From contig FR888240.1 of NCBI GenBank assembly GCA_000431775.1, forward strand, positions 17,327 through 81,326: DNA of 64,000 nucleotides. The letters are read 5' to 3'. Source of the stretch: Clostridium sp. CAG:413 (GTDB lineage Bacteria > Bacillota > Clostridia > Oscillospirales > Acutalibacteraceae). Below, in pieces: positions 52,905 to 61,585 of the stretch (positions within the stretch are counted from its first letter, which is position 1; each line of letters starts with the position of its first letter). Below the pieces are notes generated by a model, which did not search any database, was not told where the DNA came from, and was given only the letters and a program-made list of their open reading frames with translations. The translations under genes were made by a program, and so were the position numbers.

Positions 52905-52921
52905 GCACAAATAAATTGAGC
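52905..52921. promoter_or_regulatory. Operator O3 (GCACAAATAAATTGAGC)
   Basis: Imperfect GCACAA/TTGAGC dyad 40 bp upstream of the repressor start, so it probably mediates autoregulation. Confidence 0.55.
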
Positions 52922-52939
52922 AAAGTCCGTTTTATTGGC

Positions 52940-52968
52940 TTGACAAGCACAAATTAATTGTGTATAAT
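52940..52968 (+). promoter_or_regulatory. Sigma-A promoter with operator in its spacer
   Basis: TTGACA (52940-52945), 17-nt spacer, TATAAT (52963-52968), both perfect consensus. Operator O1, GCACAAATTAATTGTGT (52947-52963), fills the spacer. It would drive 53074-53913 when the repressor is gone. Confidence 0.85.
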
Positions 52969-52977
52969 CTGGATAAC

Positions 52978-52994
52978 GCACAAGTAAATTGTGC
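52978..52994. promoter_or_regulatory. Operator O2 (GCACAAGTAAATTGTGC)
   Basis: A dyad with perfect GCACAA/TTGTGC arms just downstream of the -10 box. A further half-site TTGTGC lies at 53021-53026. Confidence 0.65.
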
Positions 52995-53073
52995 ATTTGA
53001 TGGCTATATTTTATACCAACTTGTGCAAAAAGTCAATAGGGTAATTAAAAAAATTATATAAGGAGGATAAATA

Positions 53074-53376
53074 ATGAACAGGGTGATGTTATCAGGACGG
53101 CATGAGCCGTGTATAAGGGAAGGAGTTGTCGGATGCGATGGTTATGCATATAAATTTGATTGTTTGTACTGTCTCATCGTCAGTGAGAGCAGAAGGCACG
53201 TCAATGACGGCATAGTCGAAAATTCAATCATTTATGTTGATAGCAGTATTCCTTATGAGAAGGACAAGCTTAATATCTTTGTTAACGACATGGGCGAGTT
53301 TGAATTATCGGCGAACCGTGAAAATGACAAAGACTACTCAGGCAGAGTTATTATGACCATTAATCAATATGACTGA
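53074..53376 (+). CDS. Hypothetical protein, first gene of the derepressed operon
   Basis: 100 aa, unrecognised (YAYKFDCLYCLIVSESRRHV; IIYVDSSIPYEKDKLNIFVN). ATG behind AAGGAGG. First gene after the operator-controlled sigma-A promoter, cotranscribed with the ArpU-like gene 21 nt downstream. As an early gene of the switch it may be an excision, anti-repressor or defence-evasion factor. No evidence separates these. Confidence 0.55.
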   Translation: MNRVMLSGRHEPCIREGVVGCDGYAYKFDCLYCLIVSESRRHVNDGIVENSIIYVDSSIPYEKDKLNIFVNDMGEFELSANRENDKDYSGRVIMTINQYD

Positions 53377-53397
53377 AATGAGAAAGGAGTCCCATAA

Positions 53398-53913
53398 ATG
53401 AAAAAGAACGCCTACGGACCTAAGACAAAAGAAGAAGCCCTTGATAAAAACACACTTGAACTGCTCAAAAACTATCGTGAGATAAAATGGAGCATAGAGA
53501 TCGCCGGCGCTGAATTGAAACAGGATGTTGAACAGCGGTACTTTATGCCCGTCGGAGATTATCTCGACGCTCTTTACGGTGCGGGCGTAGAGCAGAGATA
53601 TGACCGCCGAATTGAGTCGCTTGCTAAAAGCGCGGAAATGTCGGTGCGGATGTTATCGGTACTTCATTTGGCTTTAGAAAAAATAAAGGACAAGCACGAG
53701 AGAGGCGAAGAGTATTACTATGTACTCTATTATTCGTTTCTGTACAAATCGAAGCTTTCTCTTGCTCAGATCATTTCGTGTTTAGCCGCAAAAGGCTTTG
53801 TATATGAAGACAGAACATATTATCGCAGAAGGAATGAAGCAATCGAGGTCCTTTCGGTAGTTCTTTGGGGATGCACGGCAAATCACTTGAAATTAATGCC
53901 GGATGAGCATTAA
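53398..53913 (+). CDS. ArpU / sigma-region-4-like regulator, candidate activator
   Basis: 171 aa. The C-terminal 60 residues (YYYVLYYSFLYKSKLSLAQI ... RTYYRRRNEAIEVLSVVLWG) have the arrangement of ArpU/RinA-type phage late activators and sigma region 4: a Y-rich helix, an HTH in which TYYRRRNEAI would be the recognition helix, and an ALS..LWG end. The N-terminal 100 residues are helical. AAAGGAG before the ATG. Cotranscribed with the preceding gene from the repressor-controlled promoter and located 31 bp upstream of copy 18 of the element block. Best candidate for the protein that recognises the 18 blocks (inference). Confidence 0.6.
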   Translation: MKKNAYGPKTKEEALDKNTLELLKNYREIKWSIEIAGAELKQDVEQRYFMPVGDYLDALYGAGVEQRYDRRIESLAKSAEMSVRMLSVLHLALEKIKDKHERGEEYYYVLYYSFLYKSKLSLAQIISCLAAKGFVYEDRTYYRRRNEAIEVLSVVLWGCTANHLKLMPDEH

Positions 53914-53943
53914 AACCCCAAACCGCTTGATTTTTAATTTCAA

Positions 53944-53953
53944 TCTTACATAT
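53944..53953 (+). promoter_or_regulatory. Element promoter block, copy 18 (structured RNA)
   Basis: TCTTACATAT followed by TTTC, 31 bp after the ArpU-like gene. No protein gene follows for 1.6 kb. The structured-RNA candidate starts here. Confidence 0.62.
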
Positions 53954-54195
53954 TTTCTTTGCCGACAAGCAAAAGTCGTTAAAACAATCTGTGCTCTGTG
54001 TAACTGCTCTGTTGCACAGAGACATCGTTGGTGCAATGAACATTTGCAACGCCAACTGAGGCAAGCGGTAACAGTTTGCCTGCCTACGGAACTATACGTT
54101 CTGCCGTAGGACGGGGTAATGACATACCCTTAGCTTGAGGTTGAAGGCAGCAGAAATGTATTGTCGTTGCGGCTTAACAGCCGACCTCACTCAAG

Positions 54196-54226
54196 AATCC
54201 CACTGCGTAAGCTGTGGGAGTGTCAA
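54196..54226 (+). repeat. Dispersed GTGGGAG hairpin repeat, copy C (inside the RNA candidate)
   Basis: TCCCAC-TGCGTAAGCT-GTGGGA followed by GTGTCAAA. Nearly identical to copy B at 2489-2524 and similar to copy A. Confidence 0.55.
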
Positions 54227-54988
54227 ATACTTTTTCCGTCAAGTGCGAGACAAGAACATGGAGTTCCTGTCAAACGCTTCCGCTGCACAGTGAACGCTAC
54301 AACAAACGGACGATTTCAAATCATGATCGTCACAGGTGAAAACAGCCACCGAAAAACGCCACTTCGGATAAATCCGTCGGGGATAAAAGTCTTATGTTTC
54401 CACATAACGACCGGGCGTTTGGAAAGCCGCCGTATACAGATGGCGCAATTGTTGTTCAGAATGTTTTGGGTCTGCGGACCGGTTTATCAAGAAAACCTCA
54501 TGCAGCGATACTGTGCGGCATTGCAGATTGTTGCGCTGCAAAATCGAATATAGCCCTGACATTCTGTTGTTGCTCGGCGCAATGACAGAGGGAGAGGTCT
54601 TAGAAGCGGTAGTTCCCTCTCAGTAAACAAGAACTCTCGGTGAGCCTCAGCCGCTGCGGACAAATTGGGGTGGCACGTCAATTGCAATGGGTAACTGTGA
54701 TTGACGGACGTCAGAGAGTTGGCACCTACTCTTCCTCCGGCAACAGCGGAGGTCAGGCAAACAAAATAAAAGGTGCGGAGTGGTTGAACCGCGTAAATCG
54801 CTTTTACCGGTTCCTTGGGCTGTGGCTTATGCCGGGCGCTTGTTCTCTTGTAATCGTTGATTACAGCTCTTCAGGGCAGCTATTGGAGAGGCGAGGACTC
54901 GTATCCCGTTACCTGCTGAACGATCTTCCTGATACCTCAGGGGTTTGATTCTTTTAGTTCGGAATGTTCAAAGTGTAACAGTAAACCC

Positions 54989-55013
54989 AAAAGGGGGCAG
55001 TGCGCCCTTTTTT
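54989..55013 (+). terminator. Terminator of the structured RNA
   Basis: AAAAGGG(G)GC-AGT-GC(G)CCCTTTT followed by TT, with one G-G mismatch. Confidence 0.72.
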
Positions 55014-55602
55014 GAAAAACGCTGTTGCACTATGGGGCATTCCCAGCTTCACTCCCAAAGCCTAACGTTCCTTGGGGTTTGGGTTTTGAGGCAGCGTTTC
55101 AGTTAGCTGCTGAGAAACACAAACAAGACAAACAAATACAGACATAAGCAAACAGAATGCAGATAGATGCAAAACAAATCAAAACTGTTTAATCAACTGT
55201 ATCACTACTGTTAACATCTCTCAAAACAAGCAGAGAGAGTACAGAAAGCTAACAGATATATATAACATACAATAGCATAACAGATACATCGTACACTTTC
55301 CTTCTTCATAACAGTAAAACATATAATGACATAACTAAAAAATATTATTATATTTTGTCCAATTATTGATATCTGTTACGTTATAACTTATAGGTGGATA
55401 GATTGAAGGGAGGCTTTAGTTAAAAAGCAACGATAGATGCACAATATTTTAAATTAGTTGCATTCACCATATCTGATTTGAAAGGACGGCCGATTAAAAG
55501 AAGAGTAAAATAACGCAAAGTTAAGTTACTATCACAAAGGAGATTACACGAACAAATTCAAAACTACATTATGAACAACTAAATCAGGAAAGGAAAGATA
55601 CG
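55014..55602. other. Gap between the RNA and the Rhs gene
   Basis: A terminator-like inverted repeat around 55054-55085 (CCCAAAGCC/GGGGTTTGGG). A purine/CA-rich stretch (about 55110-55300) with recurring AACAGA/AAACA words and no gene follows, then an AT-rich segment (55325-55410) that probably holds the Rhs promoter, although no clear -35/-10 pair stands out. No copy of the element promoter block here. Confidence 0.5.
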
Positions 55603-58600
55603 ATGGAACGCTCAAATAAAACTAAAGTGGTGTGTTTTTTGATTTCCGTATTGCTTGTAATGCAAATTGTTCCTTTTTCATCTTTTGCGATTCAAAGCGA
55701 AGTTGCCTACAAGGACTCCATAACCAACTTGTCCGAAAACACTCTTGGAACCGAACCTGAAATCCTTTATGAAATTGTTGATGAAAGAGATGAATTCACG
55801 AAAGTCTACAAACTTTCAAATGGCTCGTACTGCGAAATAATATCCAACACGCCGATTCATAGATACAGCAACGGCACTTGGGACGAACCAATGTCGGGCA
55901 ATTTTAATGAACCGACTACGATCAATGATGCTACGAACGGTATGACTGCGGCAGCTCAATCAATTTCTAATGTTGATGCAGTATCTTCAATAACCTCGAA
56001 TATCAGTACCGAAACTAAAAGCAGTTTTTCAGTTTATCCGTTAGAGGTAAGCCTGACAGACCCGGATTACATGGTTGCCTCTAACGAAAACAAAGTTAAC
56101 TCAGAGAGAGCGATAATTGCCGTTCCTAAAGGTATTGATTCCTATGTCGGGAAAATGCGAGGAATTATTTCTGTACAGATAAAGGTAAACTGCAATGATA
56201 ATGCTAAGACGGGAGTCGGAGGTATAGAAATACACCGGAATTTATTACCTTGGAATGGCGCTGCCGATGCACTATACAGTATAAGTGATTCTTTCGCCGA
56301 CCGAAAATACGGTTACAATACAATTAATGGTTCCGGCACATATAGTTGGGACATAACAGATTTGTATTATTGCTGGGAAAACGGTATTGAAGATAATTAC
56401 GGCGTCGTTTTTATGACTATGGATGGAGCCGATGCTACTTTTCTTAATCAGTTTTTGGTAATCCAATATAAAGACATCGAAACATTCGATGAAAGCTTTG
56501 AGTATACATCGATCAATAACGGCAGAGCGGGTGAAATATTCATAAATGAATTTACGCATTTGCCGTCGTTAAAGTTTGACCTCTTTTCGTCTGAGAGCGA
56601 AATTTTGCCGGTGGCCATAAAAATGATGTACAGCCGAAATTTCTATAATACACCTATCCAATATGGATATAACTGGGGTATTAACTACTTGGGGACGCTT
56701 GAATACAAAAACACAGCGTTCGTGTGGGATAATTTTGACGGAAGCACTATTGTTTTCCAAGCAACAAACCCTCAACAGAAAGATAGTTTGGGCAGAGTTA
56801 AATGGACGGAGCCAACAAACAGTTTCGTTTTATGGGTCGACTCGCTAAAAAGTTTTGACGCAGATCCTGATTTTTCAAATAACCTTATCGTGTCATCAGA
56901 AGATGAATTGAAATACGAGTTTAATAAGGGGCAGGGTCGAGTTGCAAATGCGAGCAAAATAATCAACAAATACGGAAACAAAATAGAAATAGGTTATACT
57001 GCCGGACAACTCATTTCATATATTAAAGACGGCGCGGGTCAGAAGTATGTGTTTGAGTATGCTCCGCATAAGACTAACGGTATAGATAGTTTGAATAGAA
57101 TCGTTTTGGTCGATTCAAATAATTCGGATGTTGTTTTGGGAGGAAAAACTCAGGACATTGAATTTATTTACAGCAATTTGGCAGACCTTAAGAATACAAT
57201 GCAAGAACTGGTGGATCAGCCCAATAACAGCGGATTATCTGATGAAAACATGCTTCTACTGACTTCTGTTAAATTTCCGGATGATAAAAGTGTACGCTTT
57301 GGATATAACAGTTTAGGTTGGCTGACGAGCTCCGTTAATATTGACAATCAGAAAGTTGAATTGACCTACGGTTTAAAAAATGAAGTGTCAGAGAATAGTC
57401 AGTCTTCGAATAGCACGGAAGTTTCCATGACAAACGGAGTAAAAAAGGGTGTTAAAACTAACGGCAACACGGTGGTTGAAGACGTGAGTTTTGAAGCGCC
57501 TTTTTCACACGAAAGGGGAACTTCATGGTGGGATAAGGACGCTCGAAGAACTGCGAAGGGTACATCATTTTATAACACCAACTTGCAACGAGTTGCATAC
57601 GTCGATAAAGACGGTAGCAAGTTCTATTATTGTTACAGCATTAATTCAGATCAGAGCGCCTATGAAATACCCCAATCAGATGGCGTTAACCTTGTGCTGA
57701 ATTCAAGCTTTGAAAGCCGTGTAGGATTTAATCCCAAAAAAGCCGCAAATTGGGATGCATCCAGTGCCGTAGTGTTTCGCGATAAAAGACCCAATGAAAC
57801 GCCATACTGTATGCGAATAAAAGATGGAAATGAAAATAACGAGTATTATGCGGAACAGACAATTGATATATCAAGCGTCGAAAATATATCGACCGGTGAC
57901 ATTCTGGCAATTGGCGGAGAAGGGTATTGCTCAGGAACGATTCCGGAAAGCAGCAGATTTTTCGGAATAAAAGTTTATGGTGTTTATTCGACTTCGGGAA
58001 TGAGAGAGATTTGCTCTGTCGCTTTTGACAATTCTCTGTACGGAGAGTGGCAGTCTCGCTTATCTGCATTTAGAATTGACATGGGCAATGCTGAGAATTC
58101 ATTGGAATCCTTGGTCGTCAAATGTGTTCTGTCACATCAAAGTGGTGAGTTTTATTTTGATGATATCTCTTTGAGCTTAGTGTATGACAGCGATGCAACA
58201 CAAGGAGACTCGTGCAACTGCGGTGATCTTTGCAAGTATGAGCTTGGCATATGCCCTTGCGAATGTATTGTTGAAGAAGGAACCGTTTGTTCCTGTGTGA
58301 GCTGTAATGCAAATACGAGCTATCATATTTCCGACATTAACGGAAATATAACCAGCTTAACTAAAACCGATGGAATCAAGAGCATGATCACTAACTTTAA
58401 TTATGATGATTCCGGTACACATATCACGTCTGTTGTTGATGAGAATGGACAGACGACAAATTATTCATATGACAATGCGACCGGGCTTCTGACATCGGTT
58501 AGTGACAGCAACGGCAGCACAAATTATGCATACGACTCAATGGGCGCTCTTAAAGCGGTTTCAAGAGCCGTTGACAATTTGTCATCCGATAGTGTGGTTT

Positions 58601-61005
58601 ATACCACAAACTACGGCTATACAAATGACAGAATTTCTGAGATCACGCACAATGGTTTTACTTACTATTTTGAATATGATTCTTTCGGAAACTGTACAAA
58701 AGTATGTGTCGGTCAACCTGCGGAAGGCGGAAGTAAATCTCTGCTTGTTAATTACGAATACTCAGACAATACGCATTCGCAGAATCTTAATAAAATTACA
58801 TATGCCAACGGAGATACCATCACCTATTCATATGCTAACAATCTTATCAATTGGATTTCATTCGATGACGGAGAAACGAAGGCTTATGAATATGAGTATG
58901 ACTCGAGCGGTAATATAAAAACGGTTATCGACACATTGAGTGATATCACGACCAGATATAACTATATCGTAATAAATGCTGATAACACTACAACGACATA
59001 TGAGGCTTATGTTTACAGGACTTCCGATCCTAACACCGTAAAGTACTGCAGAAAAACCGTTGACGGAATTACATACGACATATTTGCCGATGTAACGTTT
59101 TCGGAAAGTGAACCTACCAATAACTATTACGGTCAGACCGGAATAACAGTAACCTCTAATAACGTTAGTTATCATAAGAGACAGTTTGTCACCGCTAATG
59201 CTACCGACTATTTCGGGAGAAAAATAAACACTCCTGCTAATACCTCGATAACAAAAGATGAAAATAGTGACACAATGTCTTCAAGCAGCGTAATAATCGA
59301 AAAAGACCTACAGGGTAATAGCATCGCCAAAAGTGAAATGTTCTATTATTATGACGACACAGAGAGTTCAGCATTTTCGCGGGTCTCCGGCTTCAAGAAT
59401 CATATTTCTGAAATCGTTGACGAGAATTCATCATCCGGTTGGAGTGATAACAACGAGTATAGATATGAATATGATGACTGCGGCAATATAACTCATATTT
59501 ATAGTGTATCCGGCGAAAACCAGTCTTTGCGATATAGGTATGCCTACAATGCTGCCAATCAGCTTGTCCGAGAGGACAATCAGCCTCTTAACAAGACATA
59601 TGTTTTCGAATACGATGCGGGCGGAAATCTGTCCGCCAAAAAAACATATGCATATACCTTGGAGGAACCCGAAAACATCGTTGACAATATTGGATTGTCG
59701 TATGACTCCGTTTGGAAAGATAAGCTGACCTCGTTCGGCGATTCCGTTATTACATATGATAGTCTCGGGAATCCTACAAGTTGTGATGGAAAAACACTTG
59801 AGTGGAGGGGCAGGCAGCTGATTTCACTCAAAAAGGAAAATCAAAAAATCTATTATACATACGATAGTGAGGGCAATTGCACATCAAAGACATATTATAA
59901 TCTCGGGACTGATGACAACGGTAATGAAACCGAAACCTTTGCTTCAAGAACGGATTTTGTCTGGAAAGATGGCAAACTCATATATCAGTATACAAACACT
60001 AATTTTACTCTTAAATATCTCTACGACTCAAAGGGCGAACCGTATGGGTTTATAACCAAAGGGGAAGGCGTTTTTGACACAGTTTGTGTTTTTTACTATG
60101 TGAAAAACATGCAGGGAGATATTGAAAGAATTATCGGCGGCAATACAAGCAATACCTTTGTGCGTTATAAATATGATGCTTGGGGTAATGTTGATATGAG
60201 CTTTTCAACATCAGACTTTTCGTTGATGCTTGCAGGCTTAATTGTTTCCGGCAATAATATGCTGACATATAGAGGTTATTTCTATGATATGGATGCAGAT
60301 ATGTATCTGCTTAAATCAAGATATTATAATCCCAAATGGGGACGCTTTATCAGCCTTGATTTAACCGAAACAGCACAAAGCGCTCAGACTGATGTCCTAA
60401 GCGCAAACCTCTACTTATATTGCTTGAACAACCCGGTAAACTTTACAGATCCGAGCGGATTGGCTTCTCAGAAAAATGTTTTCATCGTCTATAGTAAGCG
60501 TGGTAGCGATTTTATTGAACAGGCCAATTGGATGAAACGCTATGCGTATAGTAATAAAAACTGTCTCACACGCTATGTCGAAAAAGTTTCAGATTTTGAG
60601 AAAGAATGGAACACTTTATCGAGCTATAGCGTAAAAGATATACATCTATATTTTCACGGTGGAGCAGGAAAGCTATATTTTAATAACGAGAGTATGTCTG
60701 TCGGAAGAATAAAAAGGCTGAAAAAGTTAAATATTTCAGGTAAGGTATATTTGTACTCTTGCCATGGAGGAACAAACAATAGCAGTCGAGAGAGCGCAGC
60801 TGGTGCGGTATCAACTTTGGTGTTTGGTTCACGGGTTAGAGCGGTAGTGAACGGAAATGTTTATTACAGAAGTTGGTATCAGATTTTTCAACGCAAACCA
60901 TTGACTAAAGAGAAAAATGCATATTGGGCCGATTTCTACTGTGATGAGTTTAGAGGTAAAATGAAAGTTTATGCGAATTCAATAGGGAAAACATGGAGGC
61001 TCTAA
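55603..61005 (+). CDS. Rhs/YD-repeat polymorphic toxin
   Basis: 1800 aa, secreted. Signal peptide (about 1-29, ending SSFA). A DNRLRE-like domain (about 145-295), a carbohydrate-binding-like domain (about 700-860, NLVLNSSFESRVGFNP) and a Cys-rich patch (about 868-905, CNCGDLCKYELGICPC) come before the YD repeats (about 915-1560). The Rhs core ends YYNPKWGRFISLD and PVNFTDPSG (about 1617). The last 180 residues are the variable tip. It contains IHLYFHGG (His about 1685) and VYLYSCHGG (Cys about 1720), the spacing and Gly context of clan CD (caspase/CHAT-like) peptidases, so a protease toxin is possible. Start behind AGGAAAGG. The next gene, 1 nt away, is the likely immunity gene. Confidence 0.85.
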   Translation: MERSNKTKVVCFLISVLLVMQIVPFSSFAIQSEVAYKDSITNLSENTLGTEPEILYEIVDERDEFTKVYKLSNGSYCEIISNTPIHRYSNGTWDEPMSGNFNEPTTINDATNGMTAAAQSISNVDAVSSITSNISTETKSSFSVYPLEVSLTDPDYMVASNENKVNSERAIIAVPKGIDSYVGKMRGIISVQIKVNCNDNAKTGVGGIEIHRNLLPWNGAADALYSISDSFADRKYGYNTINGSGTYSWDITDLYYCWENGIEDNYGVVFMTMDGADATFLNQFLVIQYKDIETFDESFEYTSINNGRAGEIFINEFTHLPSLKFDLFSSESEILPVAIKMMYSRNFYNTPIQYGYNWGINYLGTLEYKNTAFVWDNFDGSTIVFQATNPQQKDSLGRVKWTEPTNSFVLWVDSLKSFDADPDFSNNLIVSSEDELKYEFNKGQGRVANASKIINKYGNKIEIGYTAGQLISYIKDGAGQKYVFEYAPHKTNGIDSLNRIVLVDSNNSDVVLGGKTQDIEFIYSNLADLKNTMQELVDQPNNSGLSDENMLLLTSVKFPDDKSVRFGYNSLGWLTSSVNIDNQKVELTYGLKNEVSENSQSSNSTEVSMTNGVKKGVKTNGNTVVEDVSFEAPFSHERGTSWWDKDARRTAKGTSFYNTNLQRVAYVDKDGSKFYYCYSINSDQSAYEIPQSDGVNLVLNSSFESRVGFNPKKAANWDASSAVVFRDKRPNETPYCMRIKDGNENNEYYAEQTIDISSVENISTGDILAIGGEGYCSGTIPESSRFFGIKVYGVYSTSGMREICSVAFDNSLYGEWQSRLSAFRIDMGNAENSLESLVVKCVLSHQSGEFYFDDISLSLVYDSDATQGDSCNCGDLCKYELGICPCECIVEEGTVCSCVSCNANTSYHISDINGNITSLTKTDGIKSMITNFNYDDSGTHITSVVDENGQTTNYSYDNATGLLTSVSDSNGSTNYAYDSMGALKAVSRAVDNLSSDSVVYTTNYGYTNDRISEITHNGFTYYFEYDSFGNCTKVCVGQPAEGGSKSLLVNYEYSDNTHSQNLNKITYANGDTITYSYANNLINWISFDDGETKAYEYEYDSSGNIKTVIDTLSDITTRYNYIVINADNTTTTYEAYVYRTSDPNTVKYCRKTVDGITYDIFADVTFSESEPTNNYYGQTGITVTSNNVSYHKRQFVTANATDYFGRKINTPANTSITKDENSDTMSSSSVIIEKDLQGNSIAKSEMFYYYDDTESSAFSRVSGFKNHISEIVDENSSSGWSDNNEYRYEYDDCGNITHIYSVSGENQSLRYRYAYNAANQLVREDNQPLNKTYVFEYDAGGNLSAKKTYAYTLEEPENIVDNIGLSYDSVWKDKLTSFGDSVITYDSLGNPTSCDGKTLEWRGRQLISLKKENQKIYYTYDSEGNCTSKTYYNLGTDDNGNETETFASRTDFVWKDGKLIYQYTNTNFTLKYLYDSKGEPYGFITKGEGVFDTVCVFYYVKNMQGDIERIIGGNTSNTFVRYKYDAWGNVDMSFSTSDFSLMLAGLIVSGNNMLTYRGYFYDMDADMYLLKSRYYNPKWGRFISLDLTETAQSAQTDVLSANLYLYCLNNPVNFTDPSGLASQKNVFIVYSKRGSDFIEQANWMKRYAYSNKNCLTRYVEKVSDFEKEWNTLSSYSVKDIHLYFHGGAGKLYFNNESMSVGRIKRLKKLNISGKVYLYSCHGGTNNSSRESAAGAVSTLVFGSRVRAVVNGNVYYRSWYQIFQRKPLTKEKNAYWADFYCDEFRGKMKVYANSIGKTWRL

Positions 61006-61006
61006 T

Positions 61007-61477
61007 ATGGAAAAATTGTTAAAATTCGCAATTCTGTTTCTGCTTGTTGTTTTACTTTCAGTTTCTTGTGTGGCCCTATACAATGTAAAATTTAATCTGC
61101 CGTTTGAGCCTGTGGAGCGCATAGCGGTCAAAGATATCCCGGATTCCGAGCTCGCGTGGTTCTCGCTGAGAGATGAAAAATACAGCGGATTTTTCACCCT
61201 TGAGAAGCTGACCGAATACGGCGCAGAGGCGAGCGATTTGAGCTTTGATTTTTCACATTACACCTATATCGTGACCTGCGGGCATGAGCTGAGGAGCATT
61301 AAATACAGCCTCTCGCAAACCAAAAACCGCAGATTTCTTTTCATCCCTAAGCAGTTTGTCGGTATAGTTGAGCTGCAATATGATCCCTCGCCGTATGTGT
61401 ATATATACAGAGTCAAAAAACTTGATATTGACTGCGATTACCACGAACGCAGTAAAAACGTGTACTATGTAAAATGA
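61007..61477 (+). CDS. Probable membrane-anchored immunity protein
   Basis: 156 aa. N-terminal hydrophobic anchor (about 5-25, LKFAILFLLVVLLSVSCVAL) with a Cys at about 21 that could be a lipobox (SVSC). The rest is a soluble outer domain, unrecognised. The start lies 1 nt after the Rhs stop, the classic place of a toxin's immunity gene, and an outward-facing anchor suits protection against a secreted toxin. From about 61090 the sequence becomes visibly more GC-rich than the Rhs gene, hinting at a recombination junction within the gene. Confidence 0.62.
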   Translation: MEKLLKFAILFLLVVLLSVSCVALYNVKFNLPFEPVERIAVKDIPDSELAWFSLRDEKYSGFFTLEKLTEYGAEASDLSFDFSHYTYIVTCGHELRSIKYSLSQTKNRRFLFIPKQFVGIVELQYDPSPYVYIYRVKKLDIDCDYHERSKNVYYVK

Positions 61478-61585
61478 TTTGCAAACGGGGCAATGGGAAA
61501 CCGTTGCCCCAACCAAAGAATCTTTTGTTGGAAAATTTGCCGATAGTGCTATTAAAACTAATCGGTGATTAAATGAGGTGAACTT

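Larger units (their letters stand above)
53960..55013 (+). ncRNA. Giant structured non-coding RNA candidate (GOLLD/ROOL-like in style)
   Basis: About 1050 nt with no credible protein but dense hairpins and multi-branch domains. Clear stems: CTCTGTG/CACAGAG (53994/54015), CCTACGG/CCGTAGG (54083/54104, with inner GAAC/GTTC), CTTGAG/CTCAAG (54133/54190) enclosing GGCT/AGCC, GACAAGAAC/GTTCCTGTC (54248/54263), GACGAT/ATCGTC (54309/54326), AACGCC/GGCGTT (54355/54414) enclosing TTATGT/ACATAA, TGCAGCG/CGCTGCA (54501/54534), GAGGGA/TCCCTC (54588/54614), AACTCTC/GAGAGTT (54632/54714) enclosing CGTCAAT/ATTGACG, CCTCCG/CGGAGG (54734/54747), GAACC-GTAAA hairpin (54786-54813) and TGTAATC/GATTACA (54849/54859). 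It starts at a promoter block and ends at a terminator. Size, ornateness and mobile-element location recall GOLLD and ROOL RNAs, but I cannot assign a family. Confidence 0.62.

Noticed and set aside
54714-54730. GTTGGCACCT near 54718 as a second copy of the tRNA-Cys end
   Set aside because: Only about 7 bases match (GGCACCT), with no match in the T arm. It is part of an RNA stem.
54161-54948. Several 60-130-codon open frames within the structured RNA
   Set aside because: None has a good ribosome binding site, and their residues are just translated stems. The dense inverted repeats explain the region better.
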